Shown here piece after piece: positions 33,201 through 44,700 of a stretch of DNA of 64,000 bases. The number at the start of each line of letters is the position of its first letter. Position 1 is the first letter of the stretch. This stretch comes from Archivesica marissinica (lineage: Eukaryota > Mollusca > Bivalvia > Venerida > Vesicomyidae): contig CM026387.1 in the NCBI GenBank assembly GCA_014843695.1, forward strand, positions 66,921,164 through 66,985,163. The letters are read 5' to 3'. The position numbers and the translations under genes were made by a program. The notes under the pieces are model-generated. The model had not been told where the DNA came from. It saw nothing but the letters and a program-made list of their open reading frames with translations, and ran no database searches.

Positions 33201-35140
33201 TTAAGTTGGCCAAGGCGGTAGTGCTGAGGGATACAGTATTTAAGTTGTTCAATGCTGTAATGCTGAGGGATACAGTATTTAAGTTGGCCAAGGCGGTAAT
33301 GCTGAGGGATACAGTATTTAAGTTGGCCAAGGCGGTAGTGCTGAGGGATACATTATTTAAGTTGGCCAAGGCAGTAGTGCTGAGGGATACATTATTTAAG
33401 TTGGCCAAGGCGGTATTGCTGAGGGATACAGTATTTAAGTTGTTTAAGGCGGTATTGCTGAGGGATACAGTATTTAAGTTGTTCAAGGCTGTAATGCTGA
33501 GGCATACAGTATTTAAGTTGTTCAAGGCTGTAATGCTGAGGGATACAATATTTAAATTGTTCAAGGCTGTAATGCTGAGGGATACAGTATTTAAGTTGTT
33601 CAAGGCTGTAATGCTGAGGGATACAGTATTTAAGTTGTTCAAGGCGGTAGTGCTGAGGCATACAGTATTTAAGTTGTTCAAGGCGGTAGTGCTGAGGGAT
33701 ACAGTATTTAAGTTGTTCAAGGCTGTAATGCTGAGGGATACAGTATTTAAGTTGTTCAAGGCGGTAGTGCTGAGGGATACAGTATTTAAGTTGTTCAAGG
33801 CTGTACTGCTGAGGGATACAGTATTTAAGTTGTTCAAGGCGGTTGTGCTGAGGGATACAGTATTTAAGTTGTTCAAGGCAGTTGTGCTGAGGGATACAGT
33901 ATTTAAGTTGTTCAAGGCGGTTGTGCTGAGGGATACAGTATTTAAGTTGTTCAAGGCTGTAATGCTGAGGGATACAGTATTTAAGTTGTTCAAGGCTGTA
34001 ATGCTGAGGGATACAGTATTTAAATTGTTCAAGGCTGTAATGCTGAGGGATACAGTATTTAAGTTGTTCAATGCGGTAGTGCTGAGGGATACAGTATTTA
34101 AGTTGTTCAAGGCGGTAATGCTGAGGGATACAGTATTTAAGTTGTACAAGGTGGTAGTGCTGAGGGATACAGTATTTAAGTTGTTCAATGCTGTAATGCT
34201 GAGGAATACAGTATTTAAGTTGTTCAAGGCAGTAATGCTGAGGGATACAGTATTTAAGTTGTTCAAGGCGGTTGTGCTGAGGGATACAGTATGAGGTATA
34301 CAATATTTAAATTGTTCAAGGCTGTAATGCTGAGGGATACAGTATTTAAGTTGGCCAAGGCTGTAATGCTGAGGGATACAGTATTTAAGTTGTTCAAGGC
34401 TGTAATGCTGAGGGATACAGTATTTAAGTTGGCCAAGGCGTTTGTGCTGAGGGATACAGTATTTAAGTTGTTCAAGGCGGTAGTGCTGAGGGATATAGTA
34501 TTTAAGTTGTTCAAGGCTGTAATGCTGAGGGATACAGTATTTAAGTTGGCCAAGGCGATAGTGCTGAGGGATATATTATTTAAGTTGGCCAAGGCGGTAG
34601 TGCTGAGGGATACAGTATTTAAGTTGTTCAAGGCGGTAGTGCTGAGGGATACAGTATTTAAGTTGTTCAAGGCTGTAATGCTGAGGGATACAGTATTTAA
34701 GTTGTTCAAGGCTGTAATGCTGAGGGATACAGTATTTAAGTTGTTCAAGGCTGTAATGCTGAGGGATACAGTATTTAAGTTGTTCAAGGCGGTAGTGCTG
34801 AGGGATACAGTATTTAAGTTGTTCAATGCTGTAATGCTGAGGAATACAGTATTTAAGTTGTTCAAGGCGGTAGTGCTGAGGGATACAGTATTTAAGTTGG
34901 CCAAGGCGGTATTGCTGAGGGATACAGTATTTAAGTTGTTCAAGGCGGTAGTGCTGAGGGATACAGTATTTAAGTTGTTCAAGGCTGTAATGCTGAGGGA
35001 TACAGTATTTAAGTTGTTCAAGGCTGTAATGCTGAGGGATACAATATTTAAGTTGTTCAAGGCGGTAGTGCTGAGGGACACAGTATTTAAGTTGGCCAAG
35101 GCGGTAGTGCTGAGGGATACAGTATTTAAGTTGTTCAAGG
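30203..35140. repeat. 39-bp array, 4.9 kb, with a 2744-bp superunit
   Basis: About 126 copies of a 39-bp unit with GAGGGATACAGTATTTAAGT and TGTTCAAGGCGGTA. A rare junction, CAGTATGAGGTATACAATAT, occurs at 31543 and 34287, exactly 2744 bp apart (70 units plus 14 bp). The segment 30203-31546 matches the end of the first full superunit. Both strands are open for hundreds of codons (LFKAVMLRDTVFK on plus, NNLNTVSLSTTAL on minus), which a multiple-of-three unit produces automatically. Confidence 0.95.
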
Positions 35141-35874
35141 TGGCAAGCAGTGTCTGCCATCATCATGGCAATAATATGGCAAGCATTATCTGCCAAGGCA
35201 ATAATTTAGCAAGCAGTATCTGCCATGGCAATACTTTAGCAAGCAGTATCTGCCATGGCAATAATATGGCAAGCATTATCTGCCAAGGCAATAATTTAGT
35301 AAGCAGTATCTGCCATGGCAATACTTTAGCAAGCAGTATATGCCACGGCAATAATATGGCAAGCATTATCTGCCACGGCAATAATTTAGCAAGCAGTATC
35401 TGCCATGGCAATACTTTAGCAAGCAGTATCTGCCATGGCAATAATATGGCAAGCATCATCTGCCACGGCAATAATTTAGCAAGCAGTATCTGTCATGGCA
35501 ATAATTTAGCAAGCAGTATCTGCCACAGCAATAATTTAGCAAGCATTATCTGCCACGGCAATAATTTAGCAAGCATTATCTGCCACGGCAATAATTTAGC
35601 AAGCATTATCTGCCACGGGAATAATTTAGCAAGCAGTATCTGCCATGGCAATACTTTAGCAAGCAGTATCTGCCACGGCAATAATTTAGCAAGCAGTATC
35701 TGTCATGGCAATACTTTAGCAAGCAGTATCTGCCACGGCAATACTATGGCAAGCAGTATCTGCCATGGCAATAATTTAGTAAGCAGTATCTGCCATGGCA
35801 ATAATTTAGCAAGCATTATCTGCCACGGCAATAATTTAGCAAGCAGTATCTGCCACGGCAACAATTTAGCAAGG
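35141..35874. repeat. 30-bp minisatellite, about 24 copies
   Basis: Units with GCAATAATTTAGCAAGCAGT and ATCTGCCAYG follow the 39-bp array without a gap; the joining bases are AAGGTGGCAAGCAGTG. It is unrelated in sequence to the 39-bp unit. Confidence 0.94.
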
Positions 35875-35888
35875 AAAAACTAAATGTT

Positions 35889-36070
35889 GTGGCTTGTTTA
35901 TTATAGTGTCACCCCTATTTAAAGGGCCAGCCATTTCTGACTTATGAGGAACCTCTTTTTATGAACATCAATACTTCGCGAATCCTATGCTTGTATGCCA
36001 GACGCCAGGCTGGTAGGCAATCGGTAACCATTATTTAACTAGCTGGCGGTTCACCAACCGGCCATATCAG
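35889..36070 (-). mobile_element. SINE family D, copy lacking the tRNA head
   Basis: Minus-strand match to the 40651 copy through GGCCGGTTGGTGAACCGCCA, TAGTTAAATAATGGTTACCG and the tail with AGGGGTGACACTATAATAAA. It has only one CCAGGCTGGTAGGCAATC arm, unlike the 40651 copy. Confidence 0.75.
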
Positions 36071-36474
36071 TGACTCACATAGACATTGAAAACCCGTTTG
36101 AAACGTCCCATCAACACAAATGACGTTATACGATCTGTATTTTTGGTCACTTTAACTTTGATTACGTTTCACTATCAATTTATTAAATGCAAATTTCGGC
36201 AAGCTTAATAGCAAAATGCCAAAACTTATTTCATACAATACGGTATGAAATCACCACAAGTGTAAGATCCTTTTTATCACATTACTACAGTAACAACATT
36301 TGAAAAGCTGTTTGCCAGTATACTTGGTAGCCTTATTACATCTCAAGGCAATCAGTAAGGTGCATCCGTGCACCATAGTAAATAGTCCCTGATAATCAAA
36401 CAAGTAGTTTTAGCTTCCTACTTGATTCTTTGCATTATGTATGTCGTTGCATGTTATAGATGATTTATGTCTTA
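36071..36474. other. Intron 7 segment with a short dispersed repeat
   Basis: Contains ACAAGTGTAAGATCCTTTTT near 36256, shared with intron 2 (about 19851). Nothing else is recognised. Confidence 0.4.
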
Positions 36475-37440
36475 GTTTAAACATAGTTTATTTCAAACAA
36501 TGATACAACATGTACAAATTTACATTTTACACAACATTTAGAAACATGTAAGAAAAAGGATTAGAACCGGAAGCTGTAGCTTATAGAGGTCTTCTCCTAT
36601 AGTAAGGTACTTAATGTTACGGTATGACAGTGTTGTAATCTTGTCTAAACTATTAATTTAAATTTGAAAAAGGTCAGTATAATTCATTATTGTTTTTAAT
36701 CATGGACCGCAAGTCAGAAAATCAATAAGATTAAGAGATTAATAAGGCGAAACAAGTACATGTACATTAATGGAGAAAGCTGAAATTGAGATTGACTCAG
36801 AAAAAATGGGACAGAATAAAAGGATAATAATAATAAGTATATTCATTCGGATTGTTTAATGGCCGGAGCAAGCATGCTACATTTTGTGAACAGATGCTCA
36901 TGAAAATCGTCTGCTTTCTCGTATGACTTGCCATTTCCTGTCACCATTGTAGAAATATTTGGGGCATTTTGTGACGTTACTCTTTAATTGCGATTTGAAT
37001 GATGCCAGTGATGGTGAGTTTTGTAGTTCGTTTGAAAGTTCGTTCCAGTCCCTCAGAGCCGATGGTAGAAAAGCATTGTTGTATAGAGATGTTCTTGTCC
37101 GTAAAGATTGGATATCGTCCGCATTGCGCACATTATACGTAGAAGTTTCCCCTACAGTAGGTGGGAATAGAGAAAAAAGATAATCAGGAGTTAGGCCGTT
37201 CTTCATCTTGTAAAGCATAATTAGTTTATGGTTATGTCTTCGGCCCTCAAGGGATTCCCATGGAACTTCTCTATGGAGTTCGTGAAGTGATATTAGTTTG
37301 GTAGTCCCAGAAACAATACGGGAAGCTTCATGCTGAATTTTATCGAGTTCCAGTTTCTCATAGTGTGTACAATTGGTGTAAGCTACGTCTGCGTATTCAA
37401 TAAGAGGTCTGATGAAAGATATATGTCTTGCAATTAATAC
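36475..37440 (-). mobile_element. LINE fragment (non-LTR retrotransposon), 5'-truncated
   Basis: Minus strand: an open frame from about 37440 (FIRPLIEYADVAYTN, then KIQHEASRIVSGTTKLISL) continues into the methionine at 37218 (LYKMKNGLTPDYL, PPTVGE, FLPSALRDWNELSNE) and stops at 36898; a 3' UTR with TTGTTTGAAATAAAC follows. These are C-terminal polymerase motifs of a second LINE family, different from the one at 26100. It lacks the catalytic centre. Confidence 0.8.
36898..37218 (-). pseudogene. LINE polymerase C-terminal fragment
   Basis: The 106-codon Met-started part of the fragment above: MLYKMKNGLTPDYLFSLFPP, then RTRTSLYNNAFLPSALRDWN. The true frame is open further upstream, so this Met is internal to the original protein. 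No endonuclease or catalytic YxDD region is present. Confidence 0.75.
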
Positions 37441-37526
37441 TGTTTAAACCTAACAAGTCCACGCCATGACAATATTTACTGCTAGCGCATATTTAGCATT
37501 TTATTAATTTAAACAGTTGAAACATT

Positions 37527-37534
37527 CACACACA

Positions 37535-37586
<52 letters not shown>

Positions 37587-37613
37587 CGTACGCACGCACG
37601 CACACACACACGT
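37527..37613. repeat. ACGC microsatellite
   Basis: (ACGC)n of about 85 bp with AC-rich ends, joined directly to a truncated MITE. Confidence 0.93.
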
Positions 37614-37684
37614 CACGAGCTTGCTCATCTGGATCTACACTTTTTGTAAGCCTATTTAGAGGTATGTAGTGTTGAAAGGGTTAA
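37610..37684. mobile_element. TTAA-flanked MITE, copy 5, truncated
   Basis: Only the right third remains: GTCACGAGCTTGCTCATCTG through AAGCCTATTTAGAGG to GTGTTGAAAGGGTTAA. The left part is replaced by the ACGC microsatellite. Exon 8 starts about 30 bp downstream. Confidence 0.75.
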
Positions 37685-37715
37685 GTAGATATGTAATTAC
37701 ATCTTACCATTTCAG

Positions 37716-37829
37716 ACATCAATGAGTGTACCTCAACTCCGTGTGAGAATGGAGGAACATGTGCTGATGGAGTCAATAGCTACATATGTAATTGTGTGGC
37801 TGGATATGACGGCACTCACTGTGAGACAG
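37716..37829 (+). CDS. Exon 8: calcium-binding EGF module 4
   Basis: [16 protein letters not shown], then [12 protein letters not shown] and VAGYDGTHC. It is closest to exon 7 at its C-terminal end (THCET in both), which suggests recent module duplication. The Ca2+ motif is N-I-N-E. The last ~52 bases plus the donor ACAG|GTAAGT are repeated twice immediately downstream, so the true donor is followed by two further near-perfect ones. Using either of those would read into TAA directly after the present donor. Confidence 0.93.
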
Positions 37830-38024
37830 GTAAGTCATAATGTATTAGGAATTGTTCACACTAACCAGCTACATATGTGCATGTGTGGCTGGATATGACG
37901 GCACTCACTGTGAGACAGGTAAGTCATAATGTATTGTTCACACTAACCAGCTACATATGTGCATGTGTGGCTGGATATGACGGCACTCACTGTGAGACAG
38001 GTAAGTCATAATGTATTGTTCACA
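37778..38024 (+). repeat. Tandem triplication of the exon 8 3' end with its splice donor
   Basis: AGCTACATATGT through GTGTGGCTGGATATGACGGC to GAGACAG|GTAAGTCATAATG occurs three times, starting at 37778, 37867 and 37949 (steps 89 and 82; the first spacer has 7 extra bases). Copy 1 is exon 8. Copies 2 and 3 differ from it (TGTGCATGTG for TGTAATTGTG) and lack a convincing acceptor, so they are probably not exons. Confidence 0.92.
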
Positions 38025-38483
38025 CTAACCACACTGCATACATATTTCTGTTCTCCCAATTAAATTATAGTCATTGGCTTTTGGTATCCATAGTGACCAA
38101 TGTGTTGACAATACTAGTTGTATCCAGTTCACCCTGCACATCTCTTTAATTATCCAACTCAGCACAATTACGAACCAGCATTCGCTAATATACATGTATT
38201 ATTTTGCAGAAACATATCACCATGTTTTTTATGCCAAATGTTTTTTAAATATATTTTTTTAATAATATTTTTTATTCAGGGTCCATTATTTTTGCCTTTC
38301 TTCTCCATGTCTGTCTGTCTGTCTGAATTTAGCGTAATGATATTTTATGTCTATTTTACATACATATGTATAGTACATACTTATAAGGTAAACTTAGATT
38401 ATAATTATGATGTTATGATAATATGCAAAATGAGTTGGGCAACACGCTCTACCAGTAGTAGTAAACTGACTTTCTTGTCACGC
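38025..38483. other. Intron 8 segment, no feature recognised
   Basis: AT-rich with a short CTGT run near 38310. Open frames here continue into the next array and have no known domain. Confidence 0.4.
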
Positions 38484-38971
38484 AAACTCGTGCATTCTTA
38501 CAATTGTCAATGGAATTATGCCAACTCGTGCATTCTTACAATTGTCAATGGAATTATGCCAACTCGTGCATTCTTACAATTGTCAATGGAATTATGCAAA
38601 CTCGTGCATTCTTACAATTGTCAATGGAATTATGCAAACTCGTGCATTCTTACAATTGTCAATGGAATTATGCAAACTCGTGCATTCTTACAATTGTCAA
38701 TGGAATTATGCCAACTCGTGCATTCTTACAATTGTCAATGGAATTATGCAAACTCGTGCATTCTTACAATTGTCAATGGAATTATGCAAACTCGTGCATT
38801 CTTACAATTGTCAATGGAATTATGCAAACTCGTGCATTCTTACAATTGTCAATGGAATTATGCAAACTCGTGCATTCTTACAATTGTCAATGGAATTATG
38901 CAAGCTCGTGCATTCTTACAATTGTCAATGGAATTATGCAAGCTCGTGCATTCTTACAATTGTCAATGGAA
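38484..38971. repeat. 38-bp minisatellite, about 13 copies
   Basis: Units with CTCGTGCATTCTTACAATTG and TCAATGGAATTATGCAAA, nearly uniform. Confidence 0.94.
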
Positions 38972-38995
38972 TTAGATCAGACCTGCACAACTGCA

Positions 38996-39238
38996 TCTCG
39001 TTGAAGTAGTATCTTCGAGCATGTTGTCAGTATGCTCTGATGACTCTCGTTGAAGTAGTATCTTCGAGCATGTTGTCAGTGTGCTCTGATGACTCTCGTT
39101 GAAGTAGTATCTTCGAGCATGTTGCCAGTATGATCTGATGACTCTCGTTGAAGTAGTATCTTCGAGCATGTTGTCAGTATGCTCTGACGACTCTCGTTGA
39201 AGTAGTATCTTCGAGCATGTTGCCAGTATGCTCTGCTC
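38996..39238. repeat. 49-bp minisatellite, 5 copies
   Basis: Units contain CGTTGAAGTAGTATCTTCGA and GCATGTTGTCAGTATGCTCT. A different unit from its 38-bp neighbour about 25 bp away. Confidence 0.92.
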
Positions 39239-39284
39239 AATGACTTTCCATATGTTAAACACCCTGCATACTGGCTGCAAACTA

Positions 39285-39448
39285 ACTGCTACGGTGGTCG
39301 CCAAATCGGACAAGTGGGTTTCCTCTTGGTTCTCTGGTTTCCTCCCATACAAATGACCACAGCAACGCTTTCATCCGCACCAACGAGTGATTAATACAAG
39401 TAGTTTCAGCTTGTTTAGCAATCGTTGTAAAATAAATAAAGTTTATAC
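39285..39448 (+). mobile_element. SINE family A, 5'-truncated copy
   Basis: Starts at ACGGTGGTCGCCAAATCGGA and runs to CAATCGTTGTAAAATAAATA. The 25-bp array starts right at its A/T-rich tail. Confidence 0.78.
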
Positions 39449-39455
39449 TAAACTG

Positions 39456-40432
39456 ACTGGTACTTGTCTGGCTGATAGTTACTGGTACTTGTCTGGCTGA
39501 TAGTTACTGGTACTTGTCTGGCTGATAGTTACTGGTACTTGTTAGGCTGATAGTTACTGGTACTTGTCTGGCTGATAGTTACTGGTACTTGTCTGGCTGA
39601 TAGTTACTGGTACTTGTCTGGCTGATAGTTACTGGTACTTGTCTGGCTGATAGTTACTGGTACTTGTCTGGCTGATAGTTACTGGTACTTGTTAGGCTGA
39701 TAGTTACTGGTACTTGTCTGGCTGATAGTTACTGGTACTTGTCTGGCTGATAGTTACTGGTACTTGTCTGGCTGATAGTTACTGGTACTTGTCTGGCTGA
39801 TAGATACTGGTATTTGTCTGGCTGATAGTGACTGGTACTTGTCTGGCTGATAGCTACTGGTACTTGTTAGGCTGATAGTTACTGGTACTTGTTAGGCTGA
39901 TAGTTACTGGTACTTGTCTGGCTGATAGTTACTGGTACTTGTTAGGCTGATAGTTACTGGTACTTGTCTGGCTGATAGTTACTGGTACTTGTCTGGCTGA
40001 TAGATACTGGTATTTGTCTGGCTGATAGTTACTGGTACTTGTCTGGCTGATAGTTACTGGTACTTGTCTGGCTGATAGTTACTGGTACTTGTCTGGCTGA
40101 TAGTGTTACTGGTACTTGTCTGGCTGATAGTTACTGGTACTTGTCTGGCTGATAGTGTTACTGGTACTTGTCTGGCTGATAGTTACTGGTACTTGTCTGG
40201 CTGATAGTTACTGGTATTTGTCTGGCTGATAGTTACTGGTACTTGTCTGGCTGATAGTTACTGGTACTTGTCTGGCTGATAGTTACTGGTACTTGTCTGG
40301 CTGATAGTTACTGGTACTTGTCTGGCTGATAGTTACTGGTACTTGTCTGGCTGATAGTGTTACTGGTACTTGTCTGGCTGATAGTTACTGGTACTTGTCT
40401 GGCTGATAGTTACTGGTATTTGTTAGGCTGAT
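39456..40432. repeat. 25-bp minisatellite, about 39 copies
   Basis: ACTGGTACTTGTCTGGCTGA followed by TAGTT; variants have GTTAGGC or an extra GTT (TAGTGTT). It ends 75 bp before exon 9. Confidence 0.95.
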
Positions 40433-40507
40433 CTTCAATTGTTTGCAGATTTGTATCAAACTAGTAGAATAGTAATTGGAACATTATATGCGGTATTTAC
40501 TTTTCAG

Positions 40508-40621
40508 ACATTGACGAGTGTGCTAGCAATGCATGTGAACATGGCGCTACATGCGTAGACGGAATCAACTTGTACACGTGTACATGTGTTGCTGGCTATG
40601 AAGGTGCTTTATGTGCAGAGA
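40508..40621 (+). CDS. Exon 9: calcium-binding EGF module 5
   Basis: [16 protein letters not shown], then [12 protein letters not shown] and VAGYEGALC: complete cbEGF with hydroxylation Asp. Ala replaces the usual Pro before Cys 2. It ends GAG A|GTAAGT, a consensus donor. The acceptor TTACTTTTCAG lies about 75 bp after the end of a 25-bp tandem array, and a SINE of another family follows about 30 bp downstream. Confidence 0.93.
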
Positions 40622-40650
40622 GTAAGTGACAATTCATTCACATATATTAA

Positions 40651-40950
40651 CCGTCTCCGTGGCCCAGTTGTTAATGCGTTCGCCTACGGAGTTGGAGGTT
40701 GAAGGTTCGAATCTCGTCAGGGGTTCGTTCTGATATGGCCGGTTGGTGAACCGCCAGCTAGTTAAATAATGGTTACCGATTGCCTACCAGCCTGGCCTCT
40801 GGCATACAAGCATAGGATTGTATATCAGAGGCCAGGCTGGTAGGCAATCGCTAAGATTGTAAGTACTGATGTTCATAAAAAGAGGTGTCTCATAAGTCAG
40901 AAATGGCTGGCCCTATAAATAGGGGTGACACTATAATAAACAAGCACTTT
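40651..40950 (+). mobile_element. SINE family D, copy with tRNA-like head and internal hairpin
   Basis: Head CCGTCTCCGTGGCCCAGTTG and B-box GGTTCGAATCTC, then the body shared with 35889-36070 and the tail AATAGGGGTGACACTATAAT. It carries an inverted duplication absent from the other copy (40778-40801 against 40826-40849). It starts 30 bp after the exon 9 donor. Confidence 0.8.
40778..40849. repeat. Perfect 24-bp inverted repeat (hairpin)
   Basis: Arms GATTGCCTACCAGCCTGGCC+TCTG and its exact complement enclose a 24-base loop that can itself pair (ATACAA with TTGTAT). In the intron 9 transcript this would form a long stable stem. Confidence 0.9.
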
Positions 40951-41423
40951 ACTCATATTTTTATTCACTTTTGTTTGCAAGGTTGGCTTTTAACTGTAAA
41001 TGAATAAAAATGATTGCATACCAAAATATAAAATTAAAACCAAACCTGTGTTAAAGAACCCATTGTAAACCCGTTTCTGAAGGCCAGCATCTTTATAGCC
41101 ATTCTCAGTCCATCTTATACTGGTTTGAGAGACCACCTGGCAACAAAGACCACATGTTGTAAACCCGTATTCTGAAGGCCAGCATCTTTATAGCCATTCT
41201 CAGTCCAACTTATACTGGTTTGAGAGACCACCTGGCTACACAGACCACATGTTGCTTTCCCAGGGTAGTCTCTACAGATAGCTTTGACTATGCTTAGTCT
41301 CCAGTAATGTAAACTATTAACGTTTTTCAGTATTAAGTAGTAGGCCCGACGGGTTCTCGATAACATAACAATGGACTCAATGTGTGGTAACACGTGGTAA
41401 TAGAATATGTTATTCTGTGTGTG
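40951..41423. repeat. 94-bp tandem duplication in intron 9
   Basis: A segment starting GTAAACCCGT (41065 and 41159) with AAGGCCAGCATCTTTATAGC occurs twice, nearly identical. The rest of the stretch is unrecognised. Confidence 0.8.
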
Positions 41424-41590
41424 TTTTACGTTTATTTATCGTCGCTACAGGTTGCTCATATGAGCGACTCATCCAGAAGAGATTAGTCATTTTAGAATTT
41501 TATTTTGGAGGATAGTGCAATGATACAGACAGAGACCTAGAGTCTCCTCTGGTTCTTTTTTATTTCACCGACACGAGACCTCGGTTTGCA
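41424..41590 (-). mobile_element. SINE family B, copy lacking the tRNA head
   Basis: Reversed tail TTTACGTTTATTTATCGTCG, then CATATGAGCGACTCATCC, GCAATGATACAGACAGAGAC and CACGAGACCTCGGTTTG. It stops before the tRNA head. Confidence 0.78.
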
Positions 41591-41737
41591 CCAAGATATA
41601 AAACTGTCTCTAATTAATACCTGTCACTTTTGCACATGCAATAAAGCATGTTGGGAAATGTAAATAATTATTTGAACTTTATTTGAACTTTTTCACAATT
41701 ATGATGAGTTTCTGTTACTGTCTGTGCATCACGTCTG

Positions 41738-44700
41738 GGTACCATTCATGTGTACCATACATGTGTACCGTGCTTGTGTATCATGCCTGTGTACCGTGCC
41801 TTTGTACAATACATGTGTACCGTGCCTGTGTATCATGCCTGTGTACCGTGCTTGTGTATCATGCCTGTGTACCGTGCTTGTGTACCGTGCCTGTGCACCA
41901 TACATGTGTACCGTGCTTGTGTATCATGCCTGTGTACTGTGCGTGTGTATCATGCATGTGTACCGTGCCTGTGCACAATACATGTGTACCGTGCTTGTGT
42001 ATCATGCCTGTGTACCGTGCCTGTGCACCATACATGTGTACCGTGCTTGTGTATCATGCCTGTGTACCGTGCCTGTGCACCATACATGTGTACCGTGCTT
42101 GTGAATCATGCCTGTGTACCGTGCCTGTGCACCATACATGTGTACCGTGCTTGTGTATCATGCCTGTGTACCGTGCCGGTGCACCATACATGTGTACCGT
42201 GCTTGTGTATCATGCATGTGTACCGTGCCTGTGCACCATACATGTGTACCGTGCTTGTGTATCATGCCTGTGTACCGTGCCTGTGCACCATACATGTGTA
42301 CCGTGCTTGTGTATCATGCCTGTGTACCGTGCCTTTGTACCATACATGTGTACCGTGCTTGTGTATCATGCCTGTGTACCGTGCCTTTGTACCATACATG
42401 TGTACCATGCTTGTGTATTCTGTCTGTGTACCGTGCTTGTGTATCATGTCTGTGTACCGTGCTTGTGTATCATGCCTGTGTACCGTGCTTGTGTATCATG
42501 CCTGTGTACCGTGCTTGTGTATCATGCCTGTGTACCGTGCCTTTGTACCATACATGTGTACCGTGCTTGTGTATTAGGTCTGTGTACCGTGCCTGTGTAC
42601 CGTGCTTGTGTATCATGCCTGTGTACCGTGCTTGTGTATCATGCCTGTGTACCGTGCCTTTGTACAATACATGTGTACCGTGCCTGTGTATCATGCCTGT
42701 GTACCGTGCTTGTGTATCATGCCTGTGTAGCGTGCCTTTGTACCATACATGTGTACCGTGCTTGTGTACCATGCTTGTGTACCGTGCTTGTGTATCATGC
42801 CTGTGTACCGTGCCTTTGTACCATACATGTGTACCGTGCTTGTGTACCATGCTTGTGTATCATGCCTGTGTACCATGCCTGTGTACAGTGTATGTGTACC
42901 ATGCATGTGTACCATACATGTGTACCATACATGTGTACCGTGCCTGTGTACCGTGCCTGTGTAATGTGTACCACGTCTGTTTCCATGGATGAGTACCACG
43001 CCTGTGTACCGTGCCTGTGTACCCTGCATGTGTACCATGCATGTGTACCGTGCATGTGTACCGTGCCTGTGTACCATACATGTGTACCGTGCCTGTGTAT
43101 CGTGTCTGTGTACCATGCCTGTGTACCATACATGTGTACCATACATGTGTACCGTGCCTGTGTACCTTGCCTGTGTAATGTGTACGACGTCTGTTTTCAT
43201 GCATGTGTACCACGCCTGTGTACCGTGCCTGTGTACCATGCATGTGTACCATGCATGTGTACCGTGCCTGTGTACCGTGCCTGTGTACCATGCAATTGTA
43301 CCTTGCCTGTGTCCCATACCTGTGTACTATGTCTGTGTACCATGCATGTGTACCATACCTGTGTACCATGCCTGTGTACCATACCTGTGTACCATGCCTG
43401 TGTACCGTGCCTGTGTACTATGTCTGTGTACCATGCATGTGTACCGTGCCTGTGTACCGTGCCTGTGTACCATACCTGTGTACCATGCCTGTGTACCATA
43501 CCTGTGTACCGTGCCTGTGTATCGTGTCTGTGTACCATGCCTGTGTACCATACATGTGTACCATACATGTGTACCGTGCCTGTGTACCTTGCCTGTGTAA
43601 TGTGTACGACGTCTGTTTTCATGCATGTGTACCACGCCTGTGTACCGTGTCTGTGTACCCTGCATGTGTACCACGCCTGTGTACCGTGCCTGTGTACCGT
43701 GCCTGTGTACCGTGCTTGTGTACCGTGCCTGTGTACCATGCATGTGTACCGTGCCTGTGTACCATGCATGTGTACCTTGCCTGTGTCCCATACCTGTGTA
43801 CTATGTCTGTGTACCATGCATGTGTACCATGCCTGTGTACCATGCATGTGTACCATGCATGTGTACCGTGCCTGTGTACCGTGCATGTGTACCATATCTA
43901 TGTACCGTGCATGTGTACCATGCCTGTGTACCATGCCTGTGTACCATACATGTGTACCATGCATGTATACCATACCTGTGTACCATGCCTGTGTACCATA
44001 CCTGTGTACCATGCCTGTGTACCGTGTCTGTGTACCGTGTCTGTGTACCGTGTCTGTGTACCATGTCTGTGTACCGTGTCTGTGTACCGTGTCTGTGTAC
44101 CATGTCTGTGTACTATGCCTGTGTACCATGCCTGTGTACCGTGCCTGTGTACCGTGCCTGTGTACCATACCTGTGCACCATGCCTGTGTACCATACCTGT
44201 GCACCATGCGTGTGTACCGTGCCTGTGTACCATGCTTGTGTACCGTGCTTGTGTACCATGCTTGTGTACCGTGCCTGTGTACCATGCGTGTGTACCGTGC
44301 CTGTGTACCATGCTTGTGTACCGTGCCTGTGTACCATGCGTGTGTACCATGCCTGTGTACCATGCTTGTGTACCGTGCCTGTGTACCATGCTTGTGTACC
44401 GTGCCTGTGTACCATGCTTGTGTACCGTGCCTGTGTATCATGCCTGTGTACCATGCTTGTGTACCGTGCCTGTGTACCATGCTTGTGTACCGTGCCTGTG
44501 CACCATGCTTGTGTATCATGCCTGTGTAGCGTGCCTTTGTACCATACATGTGTACCGTGCTTGTGTACCATGCTTGTGTACCGTGCTTGTGTATCATGCC
44601 TGTGTACCGTGCCTTTGTACCATACATGTGTACCATGCTTGTGTATCATGCTTGTGTACCGTGCTTGTGTATCATGCCTGTGTAGCGTGCCTTGGTACCA

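Noticed and set aside
31519..34294. Two overlapping 915-codon frames on opposite strands
   Set aside because: A 39-bp unit without stops on either strand explains both. Composition is a fixed 13-residue repeat with only unit-variant changes.
37867..38024. Two extra mini-exons after exon 8
   Set aside because: They have donors but no pyrimidine-rich acceptor, and from the nearest AG they are 50 bases long and out of the EGF frame.
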